Positions 16,315-24,943 of a DNA stretch of 64,000 nucleotides are shown here, piece by piece; the stretch's first letter is position 1, and the number at the start of each line of letters is the position of its first letter. Source of the DNA: Helicobacter sp. 11S02629-2 (GTDB taxonomy: Bacteria; Campylobacterota; Campylobacteria; Campylobacterales; Helicobacteraceae); NCBI RefSeq assembly GCF_002272875.1, contig NZ_MLAN01000005.1, forward strand, positions 1 through 64,000, read 5' to 3'. The translations under genes and the position numbers were made by a program. The notes beneath the pieces are model-generated. The model was not told the DNA's origin. It was given only the letters and a program-made list of their open reading frames with translations, and ran no database searches.

Positions 16315-17176
16315 TCAAATTGCTATTCAAAATACTGTTTCAAAATTACTTAATGGGCAAGATTATAGAGAGGAGATTTTAAATGAAATAAATTTAAATT
16401 TTTTAGATTTTACACTTGATTTTTTTAAAAATATTTTAGATGCAAAAATGAATGACAAAGCACTTAATATGTCATGGTATAAAAAGTGGTTTATAAACAG
16501 CGATAAATTTAAAAGTGATGAGGTAGCTATCTTTGGTGGAATGAATAAGAAAAGCATAACAAATATCTATGGTAGTGCTACAAAAACTATTATTCTTGAT
16601 GTCGCAAATGCTAATATAAATTACTTAGAAAATATAATTTCATCTCTGGAATCTAATGATGATAATATAGGAATTAGCATTAGAATTTCATATAAGCAAA
16701 TTGTAGTGGAGTTAAATTTAAGCGAGAGTTTGCTAGTGATAAATGCCTTAGCTACAAAAAAAATTGCCCTACGTGGTGGGGCTTGGAGTAGCATAGGCAA
16801 AAGAGTAGAAAAGCCCTTGATGCTTGAATTATGTAGTCTTTGTGGTGTAGATAGAAAATATATAAATGCTGAAATATTTAAAAAAGATTCTATTTTAGAG
16901 TTTGATAGAGAGGTAGACTTTAAGCTTTATAATAATAATAAAACAAAAGAATATAGGGTGGAAGTTAAGCTTATGGGTAGAGGTAACCCAGAATCAGCAG
17001 ATGCGGTAATTGCAAGAGATTCTCATATATTTATTGCCGATACACTTAGCTTACAAAATAAAAATCAGTTAAAGTCGCTGGGTATAGAATTTTTAGAATT
17101 GAAAAATAATGCAAATTGCTTAAGCGATTTTAAAAATATACTTTTAAGATTAGATATACCTTTTAAGAATAAATGA
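16304..17176 (+). CDS. Type II restriction endonuclease (possibly CfrBI-like)
   Basis: A 290-residue protein translationally coupled to the methyltransferase. Near residues 201-225 there is a plausible PD-(D/E)xK-type site: an acidic strand EFDREVDFKLY followed by RVEVKLMGRGNPESADAVIARD, with EVK as the metal-binding half. The segment RGGAWSSIGKRVEKPLMLELC is reminiscent of CfrBI-type enzymes (which cut CCWWGG), and the methyltransferase class fits, but I am not certain of the subfamily. No frameshift or internal stop is visible, so the pair looks active. Its stop codon lies directly against the res remnant. Confidence 0.75.
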   Translation: MRFSQIAIQNTVSKLLNGQDYREEILNEINLNFLDFTLDFFKNILDAKMNDKALNMSWYKKWFINSDKFKSDEVAIFGGMNKKSITNIYGSATKTIILDVANANINYLENIISSLESNDDNIGISIRISYKQIVVELNLSESLLVINALATKKIALRGGAWSSIGKRVEKPLMLELCSLCGVDRKYINAEIFKKDSILEFDREVDFKLYNNNKTKEYRVEVKLMGRGNPESADAVIARDSHIFIADTLSLQNKNQLKSLGIEFLELKNNANCLSDFKNILLRLDIPFKNK

Positions 17177-17177
17177 G

Positions 17178-18269
17178 AGCATCAATAACTCTTTTATCTA
17201 TATGGGGATACTTGAGCTTAACGAGATTTATAAAAGTATGATTTTAGAGTTTAGAGATCTAGAGGAAGTCATAAAAACCTTTTTAAACTTTATAAAAGCA
17301 ATACGCAATAAAGAGTTTAACTCCCTTACAAACTTTGCTATTTATATAACTTTAATCAGCAACAATGATAGTTATAGTGTGTTTATGTAAGACAATATTA
17401 GTTTTTTAGAGATTAATACTTAATCATATGAAGAGATAAAAGAAGACTTAAAGCTAGAAGAAGAAAAGGGGCAAAAAAGTTTTAGTTTAAAAGATATAGA
17501 ATCTAAACTTATACAAAAAGCTATGAATAAGCTAGGGGATTTTTATAACTTTAATAACTTAAAGTCTATCTATAAAGATATAGATTCTAAAGAGGACTTT
17601 ATACAAAAATACATCTACAAACTAGCTATCAAGGTGCATAGCAAGCAAGATACAACTAAAACTAAGTATCTTTTTAAGATAGTTGGCTTTGTACTAGAAA
17701 GCTTTGCAAATAATGCTTTTAAGCTTTTAGAATCTTATAAAGTTAATGAGTGGAGCTTAAAGCCGCTAAGACTACTTAAAAATAAAGTCGTACTTCAAGG
17801 CAAAAAAAGTAACATAGTAGTTAGCGAGCAGTGGTTTGTATTTAAAAACTTTATAGGCACGAAGCTAGAGTGTGAGCTAGTAGATTTTATAAAAGAAAAA
17901 AGTACTGATATAAACAGGGTTTATGAAACGTGGTATCTAGTGAGAAATGAGAGAAATAACTTCATGGCTATCTATGATGAAAGTGCTAGAAGATTTGAGC
18001 CAGACTTTTACTTTTTTGGCAAGAAGCATGGAGAAAAAAGCTTTAAGATACTTCAGTGTTTTTTAGAGCCAAAAGGAGCGCATCTAATAGAACATGATAA
18101 ATGGAAAAATGAGTTTTTAGAAGTAATCAATATAGAATCTAAAGAGATAGATACTGATGAAAGTTTGCATAGGCAAGAAGATAAAAGCGTGAAGCTAAAG
18201 GCTGTGCCATTTTTTGAAAACAAAGATAGCAAGACTTGGGAAGAAGGCTTTTTAAATACACTTTTATAA
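17178..18269 (+). pseudogene. res: 3' remnant of a type III restriction gene (res) with two in-frame stops
   Basis: One reading frame runs from 17178 to 18269 but is broken by TAA at 17388-17390 and TAA at 17421-17423. The conceptual protein has the C-terminal endonuclease region of type III Res subunits: RRFEPDFYFFGKK, then LQCFLEPKGAHL, a PD...ExK arrangement, and HDKWKNEFL. The helicase motor with its Walker boxes is absent. The longest intact stretch (248 codons from the ATG at 17523) could still be translated, but a nuclease domain without motor or Mod is unlikely to work. It marks the right side of the type II insertion. Confidence 0.8.
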
Positions 18270-18319
18270 AAACAAAGTCTTATAAAACACTTTCAAGATT
18301 AAAATAGTCTTTTTAAAAC

Positions 18320-18325
18320 TATAAT
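18320..18325 (+). promoter_or_regulatory. Probable -10 box for the 91-residue membrane protein gene
   Basis: TATAAT preceded by a T-rich stretch, 28 bases upstream of the ATG at 18353, with AAAGGAAAA as ribosome binding site. Confidence 0.45.
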
Positions 18326-18352
18326 CACTACGAACTTATATAAAGGAAAAAG

Positions 18353-18628
18353 ATGAAAGAAGAAGTACAAAAAGCTAGTTTGAAGCAAACAGATAAAAAA
18401 GAAAACAAAAAAGGCTTAGTTATAAGCTTTATAATATCACTTATCGCTTTTATCCTAGCACTAATTAGCGTAATATTGCTAGGGATAAATCTCTTCTTAA
18501 AGCTTGATCCCACAGTCTTGCTAGTTTCAAATATCTTACTTTACATAGCTATATTTATTATAATAGTTACTTCTATAGTTCAAATTATAAAAGGCTTTAC
18601 TTCACGTTCAAAAAGCAAGGGTGCATAA
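18353..18628 (+). CDS. Small membrane protein of unknown function
   Basis: A 91-residue protein with a lysine- and glutamate-rich head (about residues 1-20), two hydrophobic segments (about 22-50 and 56-82) separated by LKLDPTVLL, and a basic tail (RSKSKGA). The charge pattern suggests both ends in the cytoplasm. I recognise no family. It has its own promoter and ribosome binding site and lies between the res remnant and flgG. Coding is supported by good initiation signals and coherent membrane topology; the reverse-strand frame over the same bases is a shadow. Confidence 0.65.
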   Translation: MKEEVQKASLKQTDKKENKKGLVISFIISLIAFILALISVILLGINLFLKLDPTVLLVSNILLYIAIFIIIVTSIVQIIKGFTSRSKSKGA

Positions 18629-18720
18629 AACTTAGCCTGCTAGTAAATGCATCTTAGTGCATCTTAGTTATATTAAGGTAGAAAGTAGATTCTATAAAGC
18701 TTTATATAGAGTGCATATTA

Positions 18721-18734
18721 GGCATGCTTTTTGC
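18721..18734 (+). promoter_or_regulatory. Sigma-54 (RpoN) promoter of flgG
   Basis: GG at 18721-18722 and GC at 18733-18734 have the exact 10-base spacing of a -24/-12 element, and the core reads GGCATGCTTTTTGCTT, matching the Campylobacterota RpoN pattern ending TTGCTT. Predicted start is near 18746, leaving a leader of about 31 bases to the flgG ATG. Confidence 0.8.
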
Positions 18735-18776
18735 TTAAAACTAGGTACTTAATGCAAAAAGCAAGGATATTAGATC

Positions 18777-19565
18777 ATGATGCGTTCACTTTATACCGCA
18801 AGTACAGGTATGCTAGCCCAACAACTTCAAATAGATACTACTTCTAACAACATAGCAAACGTCAACACTACAGGTTTCAAAAAGCAAAGAGCAGAGTTTA
18901 ATGACCTTTTTTACCAAGTCATGCAGTATGCTGGGACTTCAACTAGTGAGACTACGCTAAGCCCTACAGGTATAGAAGTGGGCGTAGGTGTAAGACCGGG
19001 CGCGATTAATAGGGTCTTTTCTCAAGGATCACCAAAAGAAACAGATAACAACCTAGACCTTGCTATAACTGGTAATGGCTTTTTCCAAGTCCAACTTCCT
19101 GATGGAACGTTAGCTTATACAAGAAGTGGTAACTTTAAGCTTGATAACACTGGTAATATAGTCACAAGTGAAGGCTACTTACTAGAGCCGCAAATCACAG
19201 TGCCAGCTGATGCAAAAAGTGTAAATATAGGCACTGATGGGACTGTAAGTGTCGTCGCAGGAAATGGCGGACAGAGCACTAACTTAGGTCAGATCCAACT
19301 AGCCACTTTTGTAAACCCAGCAGGGCTTCACGGGCTAGGTGATAACTTGTATATGAACACAACTGCAAGTGGTGATCCTATAGTAGGAGTTGGCGGGACT
19401 GATGGAGTAGGGCAGATAAGGCAAGGCTTTTTAGAGCTTAGTAACGTAAAGTTAGTATCAGAGATGACAGACTTAATAACTGGGCAGAGGGCATATGAAG
19501 CTAACTCAAAAAGTATACAAACAGCTGATGCCATGCTTCAAACAGTAAATGGCTTAAAACGATAG
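18777..19565 (+). CDS. flgG: Flagellar distal rod protein FlgG
   Basis: A 262-residue rod/hook-family protein of the size expected for FlgG. It begins MMRSLYTASTGMLAQQLQIDTTSNNIANVNTTGF, with the family ANVNTTGF motif, has GNGFFQV and AYTRSGNF in the middle, and ends with the conserved coiled-coil segment SEMTDLITGQRAYEANSKSIQTADAMLQ. It is exported by the flagellar type III apparatus and assembles in the periplasm. The RpoN promoter upstream places it with the class II rod and hook genes. The first of two adjacent ATG codons is used here; the second would remove one residue. Confidence 0.95.
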   Translation: MMRSLYTASTGMLAQQLQIDTTSNNIANVNTTGFKKQRAEFNDLFYQVMQYAGTSTSETTLSPTGIEVGVGVRPGAINRVFSQGSPKETDNNLDLAITGNGFFQVQLPDGTLAYTRSGNFKLDNTGNIVTSEGYLLEPQITVPADAKSVNIGTDGTVSVVAGNGGQSTNLGQIQLATFVNPAGLHGLGDNLYMNTTASGDPIVGVGGTDGVGQIRQGFLELSNVKLVSEMTDLITGQRAYEANSKSIQTADAMLQTVNGLKR

Positions 19566-19591
19566 TTATAGAATCTAAAAGGAGCTAAATC

Positions 19592-20437
19592 ATGCAAAGT
19601 GGATACTATGTAGCAACTGGGGGTATGGTCACTCAGTTTAACAGGCTTGATGTTATCTCTAATAACCTTGCTAACCTTAACACTAATGGGTTTAAGAGGG
19701 ATGATGTAGTTATAGGTGATTATCTAAGACTTATGCAAGAGCACCAAGATACATTGCCACTTGATAATAACACTAGGGCAAGTGCTAAGTTTATAAATAG
19801 GACGCTTAACCGCGTGCCTATTATTGCTGAAGAGTATACTGACCAGCAAGTTGGCACTGTGCAGCAAACTTCTAATCCACTAGACTTTGCCCTAAGTAAG
19901 CCTAATACTTTTTTTGCTATCCAAACTCCTAATGGCATAGCTTATACAAGAGATGGTAGCTTTAGTGTTGATAATCAAGGCTTTTTAGTGACTAAGCAAG
20001 GCTATAAAGTGCTTTCATCGGCTGGGTACAATAACGGTGGCGGCATACTTTTACCTCCTAGTATGCAAGTCACTGCTGATAAAAATGGCGAGCTAAGCTT
20101 TAAAGATATAACTAATGCTGGGCTAAATGAACAAATAGGTGGCGGTAACATCGCAGTAGTAACTTTTGATAATACTAAGTTTTTAAAAAAGCAAGGTGAG
20201 AATCTTTGGCGTGAAGATGTAACTAAAGAAGGCATAGGGGAAGCAAAGCCTACTTTACTTACAAATAGTGGGGCAGTAGAGCAGGGCTTTTTAGAAAAGT
20301 CTAATGTTAATGCAGTTATCGAAATGACTAATATGATAGAGACTAATAGGCTAGTTGATATGTACTCTAAGGTTATGAAAACTCAGATGGATGATCTAAA
20401 TGGAGATGCTATCAATAAACTTGCAGTAAGGGCTTAA
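19592..20437 (+). CDS. Proximal rod protein FlgF / FlgG2-like
   Basis: A 281-residue paralogue of FlgG. It starts MQSGYYVATGGMVTQFNRLDVISNNLANLNTNGF and has FAIQTPNGIAYTRDGSF and the C-terminal EMTNMIETNRLVDMYSKVMKT, features of FlgF and of the second FlgG of C. jejuni (annotated flgG2) and H. pylori. It follows flgG by 26 bases with AAAAGGAG before the start and depends on the same promoter. In C. jejuni the flgG2 gene precedes flgG; here the order is reversed. Whether to name it flgF or flgG2 cannot be settled here. Confidence 0.88.
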   Translation: MQSGYYVATGGMVTQFNRLDVISNNLANLNTNGFKRDDVVIGDYLRLMQEHQDTLPLDNNTRASAKFINRTLNRVPIIAEEYTDQQVGTVQQTSNPLDFALSKPNTFFAIQTPNGIAYTRDGSFSVDNQGFLVTKQGYKVLSSAGYNNGGGILLPPSMQVTADKNGELSFKDITNAGLNEQIGGGNIAVVTFDNTKFLKKQGENLWREDVTKEGIGEAKPTLLTNSGAVEQGFLEKSNVNAVIEMTNMIETNRLVDMYSKVMKTQMDDLNGDAINKLAVRA

Positions 20438-20535
20438 AACTTCACTTATATCATATACAGCTATCTCTAGTGACTTTTGACACAATAAGACAAAGCTTGC
20501 ATTAGAAGCACTAGATGACACTTAGTATAACAAAG

Positions 20536-21327
20536 CTAGCACATCCCCTTATATACATCTAAAAAAGTCTTGCTGTTATGAGTAAAAGTCTCTAAGGGGA
20601 CGTCATAAAGAAGGCTAAGGTTAGTAGTGTTCATAACCTCTTTCACACTTCCAAAAGCTAGAATCTTGCTATCTTTTATCATACATACATAATCACAAAA
20701 GGCTAGTACTGCACTTGGATTATGGATATTAATAAGGGCTGTTTTTTTAGATTCCAAAAGTTTTTTGACATTTTTAAAAAACAAGATTTCATTAGCTATA
20801 TCAAGGTGGGCACTTGGCTCATCAAGTAAAAGCATCTTTGCATTTTGCAATCTTAGCCTTGCAAGTAAGCCAAGCTGCCTTTGCCCTCCGCTTAAAGAGT
20901 GAAACTTAGAATCTAGTCTATCTCCAAGTCCTAGGTTTTTTAAAAGCCCTAAGGCCTTTTCTTTTATGTCTTTATTTGGCACTTCAAAGCTTCCTAGATT
21001 AGGACTAGCGCCCATTAAAACTACTTCTAATAAGCTAAAGTCAAAAGGGCTTTCAAAGTGCTGGGGTATATAGCCTAAAACTTTTGCTTTTTGCTTTAAA
21101 GAGTAGTCTTTTAGGTTTTTAGAATCTAAAAGTATCTCACCTTCATAGTTATCAAAAACTCCTAACAGCACGTTAAAAAGAGTAGTTTTCCCAGTGCCAT
21201 TTGGGGCGAGTATAGCAGTTAGTGCATTAGGCGTGATAGAAAAGCTGAGGTTTTTTAAAAGGTAGTTTTTAGCTTTTTTCTTAGGCTTGTCATAAGAAAA
21301 GCTAAAGTTTTTAAACTCTAACATCAT
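20536..21327 (-). CDS. ABC transporter ATP-binding protein, iron-siderophore/B12 type (FecE-like)
   Basis: A 263-residue ATPase with Walker A APNGTGKTTLF near residues 40-50, the LSGGQRQ signature near 144 and Walker B MLLLDEPSAHLD. The Q-loop (YIPQHFESPFDFS) and the VVLMGASPNLG segment are typical of the FecE/BtuD group. It overlaps the permease gene by 4 bases and drives import of iron chelates, haem or cobalamin. No periplasmic binding protein gene is adjacent, so substrate cannot be assigned. H. pylori has a similar FecD/FecE pair without an adjoining binding protein. Confidence 0.9.
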   Translation of the reverse strand: MMLEFKNFSFSYDKPKKKAKNYLLKNLSFSITPNALTAILAPNGTGKTTLFNVLLGVFDNYEGEILLDSKNLKDYSLKQKAKVLGYIPQHFESPFDFSLLEVVLMGASPNLGSFEVPNKDIKEKALGLLKNLGLGDRLDSKFHSLSGGQRQLGLLARLRLQNAKMLLLDEPSAHLDIANEILFFKNVKKLLESKKTALINIHNPSAVLAFCDYVCMIKDSKILAFGSVKEVMNTTNLSLLYDVPLETFTHNSKTFLDVYKGMC

Positions 21328-22256
21328 TTGCTTCTTAACTTTAAAAGTATGATAAAAATTGGCGCGCCTATTAGGGCTGAGATTATCCCAACTGGGAGGC
21401 CTTGAGGCAATACACTTCTTGCTAAAGTATCACTAAGTAGTAAAAAGATAGCCCCTATAAAAAAGCTTGCAGTGAAGTTTTTAGTAAGGCTTGCACCAAA
21501 AAGAAGGCGTGCTATATGAGGCACTACAAGGCCTACCCAGCCTATAGTTCCAGCTACACTTACTGCCATGGCACAAGCTAGGCTTATGCAAGTTAGGGTT
21601 ATAGTGGTTAGGGCTTTTGAGTTTATACCAAGGCTTAAGTACTCAGCCTTACTAAGTCCTAGCAAGTCAAGCTTAAAACGCAGTAGATAAAGTGGTATAA
21701 GTGCTATAAGCCCTATAAGACTTAAGGCTACATCACTATAGCTTGCAAGGCTTATATTACCAAGTAGCCATACTGTTATGCTTTGTGCTTTTTGAGCTGA
21801 GACAAAGTACTGTATAAGGGCACTTATGGCTGTTAAAAAAGCACTTATGATAACGCCAAGTAGGACTAAAAAGAGGGTGTTAGTATTGTTTTTATTTAAA
21901 AACATAACTAGGGCTGAGGCACCAAGGGCACCTATAAAGGCTAAGATTCCAACTGGAATCTGAGGAAAGAAGCCTATGCTTATACTAGCCCCTAGTGCAG
22001 CTCCAGATGAGATGCCAAAAAGGTAGGGTTCTATTAGAGGGTTTCTAAAAACTTGCTGCATGCACGCCCCACTACTTGCTAGTATGCCTCCTATGATTAA
22101 AGCAAGTAAGATTCTAGGGAATCTTATCTCCCAAAGTATTAGTGCATCTTTAGAGTTAAGGCTAAAAAAAGCTGCCTTATAGTCTAGGATAAGGCCTATA
22201 AAAAGTGTGCCTATGATGCAAAGGATTAAAAGAGTGATTAAAAGTGCAAGTTTCAT
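21324..22256 (-). CDS. ABC transporter permease, FecCD family
   Basis: A 310-residue permease with about nine or ten membrane segments. Diagnostic parts include the N-terminal LWEIRFPRILLALIIGGILASSGACMQQVFRNPLIEPYLFGISSGAALGAS region, VWLLGNISLASYSDV, and GTIGWVGLVVPHIARLLFG near the C-terminus, which contacts the ATPase. It is the first gene of a two-gene leftward operon. A possible -10 box and a GATAATC sequence faintly like a Fur box lie 70-110 bases upstream, so iron control is conceivable but weakly supported. Confidence 0.92.
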   Translation of the reverse strand: MKLALLITLLILCIIGTLFIGLILDYKAAFFSLNSKDALILWEIRFPRILLALIIGGILASSGACMQQVFRNPLIEPYLFGISSGAALGASISIGFFPQIPVGILAFIGALGASALVMFLNKNNTNTLFLVLLGVIISAFLTAISALIQYFVSAQKAQSITVWLLGNISLASYSDVALSLIGLIALIPLYLLRFKLDLLGLSKAEYLSLGINSKALTTITLTCISLACAMAVSVAGTIGWVGLVVPHIARLLFGASLTKNFTASFFIGAIFLLLSDTLARSVLPQGLPVGIISALIGAPIFIILLKLRSK

Positions 22257-22395
22257 AGTTATATTAAGTGCCTATATGTGCTTTTTTTTGTGAGAGTGCT
22301 ATTTAAACCTAAGTTCAAACTTTAGCAAAAAAAATGGGGATTTGTAAGTTATAGTCTTATTTTTGATTATCACTATGATGTAATTTATGAGATTG

Positions 22396-22416
22396 AAGAT
22401 TCTATTTTAGAATCTT
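22396..22416. terminator. Hairpin AAGATTCTA / TAGAATCTT at the end of the WD40 gene
   Basis: A perfect 9-base-pair stem with loop TTT (22396-22404 with 22408-22416), overlapping the last bases of the leftward WD40 gene. It probably terminates that gene, and again uses the inverted AGATTCTA word. Confidence 0.6.
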
Positions 22417-24562
22417 AGTAAGTGCGTTCATTCCTTCCTTCATCTTCTAAATAGACAACCATCTCTTTTATATACTCTATCTTTTGAGTTTTCTTTTCAT
22501 GGATGAAGTTTATAACTGACCTTAGGGCTTCATCATTACAAAGGCATATTAGCTCATTATCCCTACCAAAGATTCTTATATAGTTAGTAAAGGTAGCTAT
22601 CCAGTCTATCTTGTTATACTCCGCGGCTTTAGCGTTTTCTATCTCGTAAAGATAGGCTATCTTCATGATGCTTGCTATCCTAGGGGCTAGCTTTTTTATA
22701 TCAAAAAGCATGGAGATTTTGTTATAGACTACAAGGGTTTTGCCTTGATAGGCTATGTCTTTGCAGCTTGTTAGTATTGCATCGACTTTTTTTTCTAACT
22801 CGGCTGCTTCTTTGGTGGTATAGACTTCAGGGTGGTCTTCCATAAGCTTATAGCAGCCTTTATAGTCACTTTTAGCTATCATTTTTATGATTTCAAGTCT
22901 TAGGCTAGCTATCTTTAATAAGTCATTTGCCATATTAGTAAAAGGGCTTAGCGTGCTAAGGTATTTTAGTATGGTTAGATAGCCAGTTTGTTTTAAATCA
23001 GCGTTATAAACATCATGCAGTGCTTTATCATAAAGCTTATTACAAGCCATAAAAGCTAGCTTATAAGCCTTGCCATCTTTTAAAAACTCATAAGTATCAG
23101 CTAGACTAAAAAGCTCTTTGAACTTCTGCTCTCTTGCTAGGTTGTTAGCTACTGTGAAGTTACTAGCGTTATTTAAAAGTCTATTTATCTCAGTGGCTTT
23201 TTCAGGTATGTTAGCAAAAGGCTCTAAGATCTGCTTTGCTTTTTGTAAGTTAAGCCAAGGATCCCTCTCTAAAGTAGCACTTGCTAGGTCATACTCCCTT
23301 TTATAAAAGTGCTCTAAGTCTTTGAAAAAGCCAAGCTCTCTCATATTTTCAGTGCTATTAACTATCGCATAGACTTTTGTGTAGTCTTTTTGTGCTAGCT
23401 TTTTAAGGGCTTCTCTAATAAGTGCTTGACTTTCTAGTATCTCTTTAAACTTAGAATCTAAAATGCTATCTTCTAAAAAAGGCTGCATTAAGTTTATAGC
23501 ATCTTTTAAGTTACCTCTACTTATTAGATTAGTAGCTTTGTCTATGGCTTCATCCCACAAAGATTCTTTTAAGTTTTTATAGACTTTTAAAGTTTTTAGT
23601 AAGGGGTTGTTTGCATCAGCAAAGTCATAAGCCTTTTTTAGATTCCCACTCTTACACACTTTTGTAAACTCTTCTATGTGTTTGTTTGGATCTAAGATAA
23701 GCACACTTCCATCAGGGCAGCCAAAAAGGACTTTATCATCTATAGCTCTAATTATGGAAGTGGCATTACTTTCAATTGAGAAGTTTAAAAAAGGCCTATT
23801 TGTATTTAAGTCATGTACATAAAAGAGGTTTGATTTCGCACCTATATAAGCATAGTTTGAATCCATACTCAAAGTCACTGAAGTAAGCCAGCACTTATAG
23901 CTTGGCTGCAAATCTAGCTCATTAGTTAGTAGGTTATAAATCCCCACATTTCCATTCTTGCACACAAAAACTAGCTTAGTGTCATTTTCAAAAAAGACAG
24001 AATCTTCTACTTTATCACTAGTTGCAAACTCAGCTAAGACCTCATTAGTATCAAGTCTATAAATGATACTTTTTGGCTCATGAGAGTGATAGGCTATATA
24101 CTTTGAACGGCTAGAAAAAACTATGTTTGAGATGTAGTCTGGACGAGGCGGCATGATGGCATAGATCTTATAGTCTCTCTTGTTATATACATAAACCCTT
24201 CCATCTTCCCCACCAGTTGCTACAAAGCGGTTATCAGGGCTAAAGCGAGAGACGCTTACATAAGACTTATGCCAAGTCAGCCTAGAGATGATTTCTATCT
24301 TATCGGTTAGTTTATAGATGGTATCTATGCGGTTATGGCTTTTAGGCATGGAGATGAAGTTATTAAAACAGTCTACTGCCTTTGAGTACTCATGATGGGA
24401 ATCTGTGTTTTTAAAAAGGGCTTTGTTGTAAAGGAACTCTTTTAATGAGCTACTTGTTTTGTAGATTCTATAATCGCTATCTACAAACAAGATACCATCA
24501 CTAGCACAGCCTATACTTATAACTGGCGAGTGGAGTTTTAACTTTGCACTAAAGTAAATCAT
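22415..24562 (-). CDS. WD40-repeat protein with helical C-terminal half, function unknown
   Basis: A 715-residue protein without signal peptide. Residues 1 to about 290 read as a beta-propeller with WD40-like blades (SVSRFSPDNRFVATGGEDGRVYVYN near residue 105; DGSVLILDPNKHI near 285). Residues about 300-715 are predominantly helical with repeated 30-40-residue units (KAYDFADANNPLL, KAKQILEPFANI), similar to TPR/HEAT-type scaffolds. This layout suggests a cytoplasmic scaffold for protein complexes. It has its own upstream region with an inverted repeat and stands alone. I do not recognise a characterised homologue. Confidence 0.8.
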   Translation of the reverse strand: MIYFSAKLKLHSPVISIGCASDGILFVDSDYRIYKTSSSLKEFLYNKALFKNTDSHHEYSKAVDCFNNFISMPKSHNRIDTIYKLTDKIEIISRLTWHKSYVSVSRFSPDNRFVATGGEDGRVYVYNKRDYKIYAIMPPRPDYISNIVFSSRSKYIAYHSHEPKSIIYRLDTNEVLAEFATSDKVEDSVFFENDTKLVFVCKNGNVGIYNLLTNELDLQPSYKCWLTSVTLSMDSNYAYIGAKSNLFYVHDLNTNRPFLNFSIESNATSIIRAIDDKVLFGCPDGSVLILDPNKHIEEFTKVCKSGNLKKAYDFADANNPLLKTLKVYKNLKESLWDEAIDKATNLISRGNLKDAINLMQPFLEDSILDSKFKEILESQALIREALKKLAQKDYTKVYAIVNSTENMRELGFFKDLEHFYKREYDLASATLERDPWLNLQKAKQILEPFANIPEKATEINRLLNNASNFTVANNLAREQKFKELFSLADTYEFLKDGKAYKLAFMACNKLYDKALHDVYNADLKQTGYLTILKYLSTLSPFTNMANDLLKIASLRLEIIKMIAKSDYKGCYKLMEDHPEVYTTKEAAELEKKVDAILTSCKDIAYQGKTLVVYNKISMLFDIKKLAPRIASIMKIAYLYEIENAKAAEYNKIDWIATFTNYIRIFGRDNELICLCNDEALRSVINFIHEKKTQKIEYIKEMVVYLEDEGRNERTY

Positions 24563-24943
24563 TAAAGCCCTTCTTTAAGTTTAAGTCTGCTTAATATTTG
24601 GTTAATCAAATATGACTCTTTTTGTTTTTAATTCTACTACAAAAGTTAATTTTGTTATGTGAAAAAGCCCTTTTTACTCCGTATATGCGTAGTCTGGGGA
24701 GTTTTTAGAAGTCTTTGGTTTGGTTTATTAAACTTTAAGCTAACTTAATGCCTTAGATTTGCTTTTTGTGAGATTGTCAAGATTAAAAGAGGAAGTTGAT
24801 TTGATATCTTTAGTTTATTTTAATTTATCTTTTAAGAATCTAGTTTTTGCAAGTAAAGAGGGTAGTTTTGCTAAATGCCATCAAATAATCTTATGTTAGA
24901 ATCTATCCTAATCCATTATCTATTAAATCTTCCAAGGAAAACC
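24563..24943. other. 381-base intergenic region between the WD40 gene and ispG
   Basis: No gene is supported. It holds the divergent start regions of the WD40 gene and ispG, the inverted repeat at 24594-24613, and a weak 5-base-pair hairpin (24676-24680 with 24698-24702) followed by TTTTT. An open frame reaches upstream of ispG to 24875, but it has no ribosome binding site and its residues do not belong to the IspG family. Confidence 0.5.
24594..24613. promoter_or_regulatory. Inverted repeat in the upstream region of the WD40 gene
   Basis: ATATTTG and CAAATAT flank GTTAAT, making a nearly perfect 20-base palindrome 32 bases before the WD40 start codon. It has the size and position of a repressor operator. 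No regulator gene is adjacent. Confidence 0.35.

Noticed and set aside
14878-17177. Type II restriction genes as part of a prophage or insertion element
   Set aside because: No integrase, transposase, terminal inverted repeats or target-site duplication is visible at either junction; simple recombinational replacement is enough.
22330-22380. Fur box upstream of the FecD/FecE-type genes
   Set aside because: Only a partial GATAATC-type match on the minus strand; not enough for a separate feature.
24676-24702. Possible small RNA or terminator with ACTCC / GGAGT stem and T run
   Set aside because: Only five base pairs with a 17-base loop; too weak to support as a feature.
24875-24943. N-terminal extension of IspG by 23 residues
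   Set aside because: The extension has no ribosome binding site and does not belong to the family; the ATG at 24944 has AAGGAAA and the expected N-terminus.
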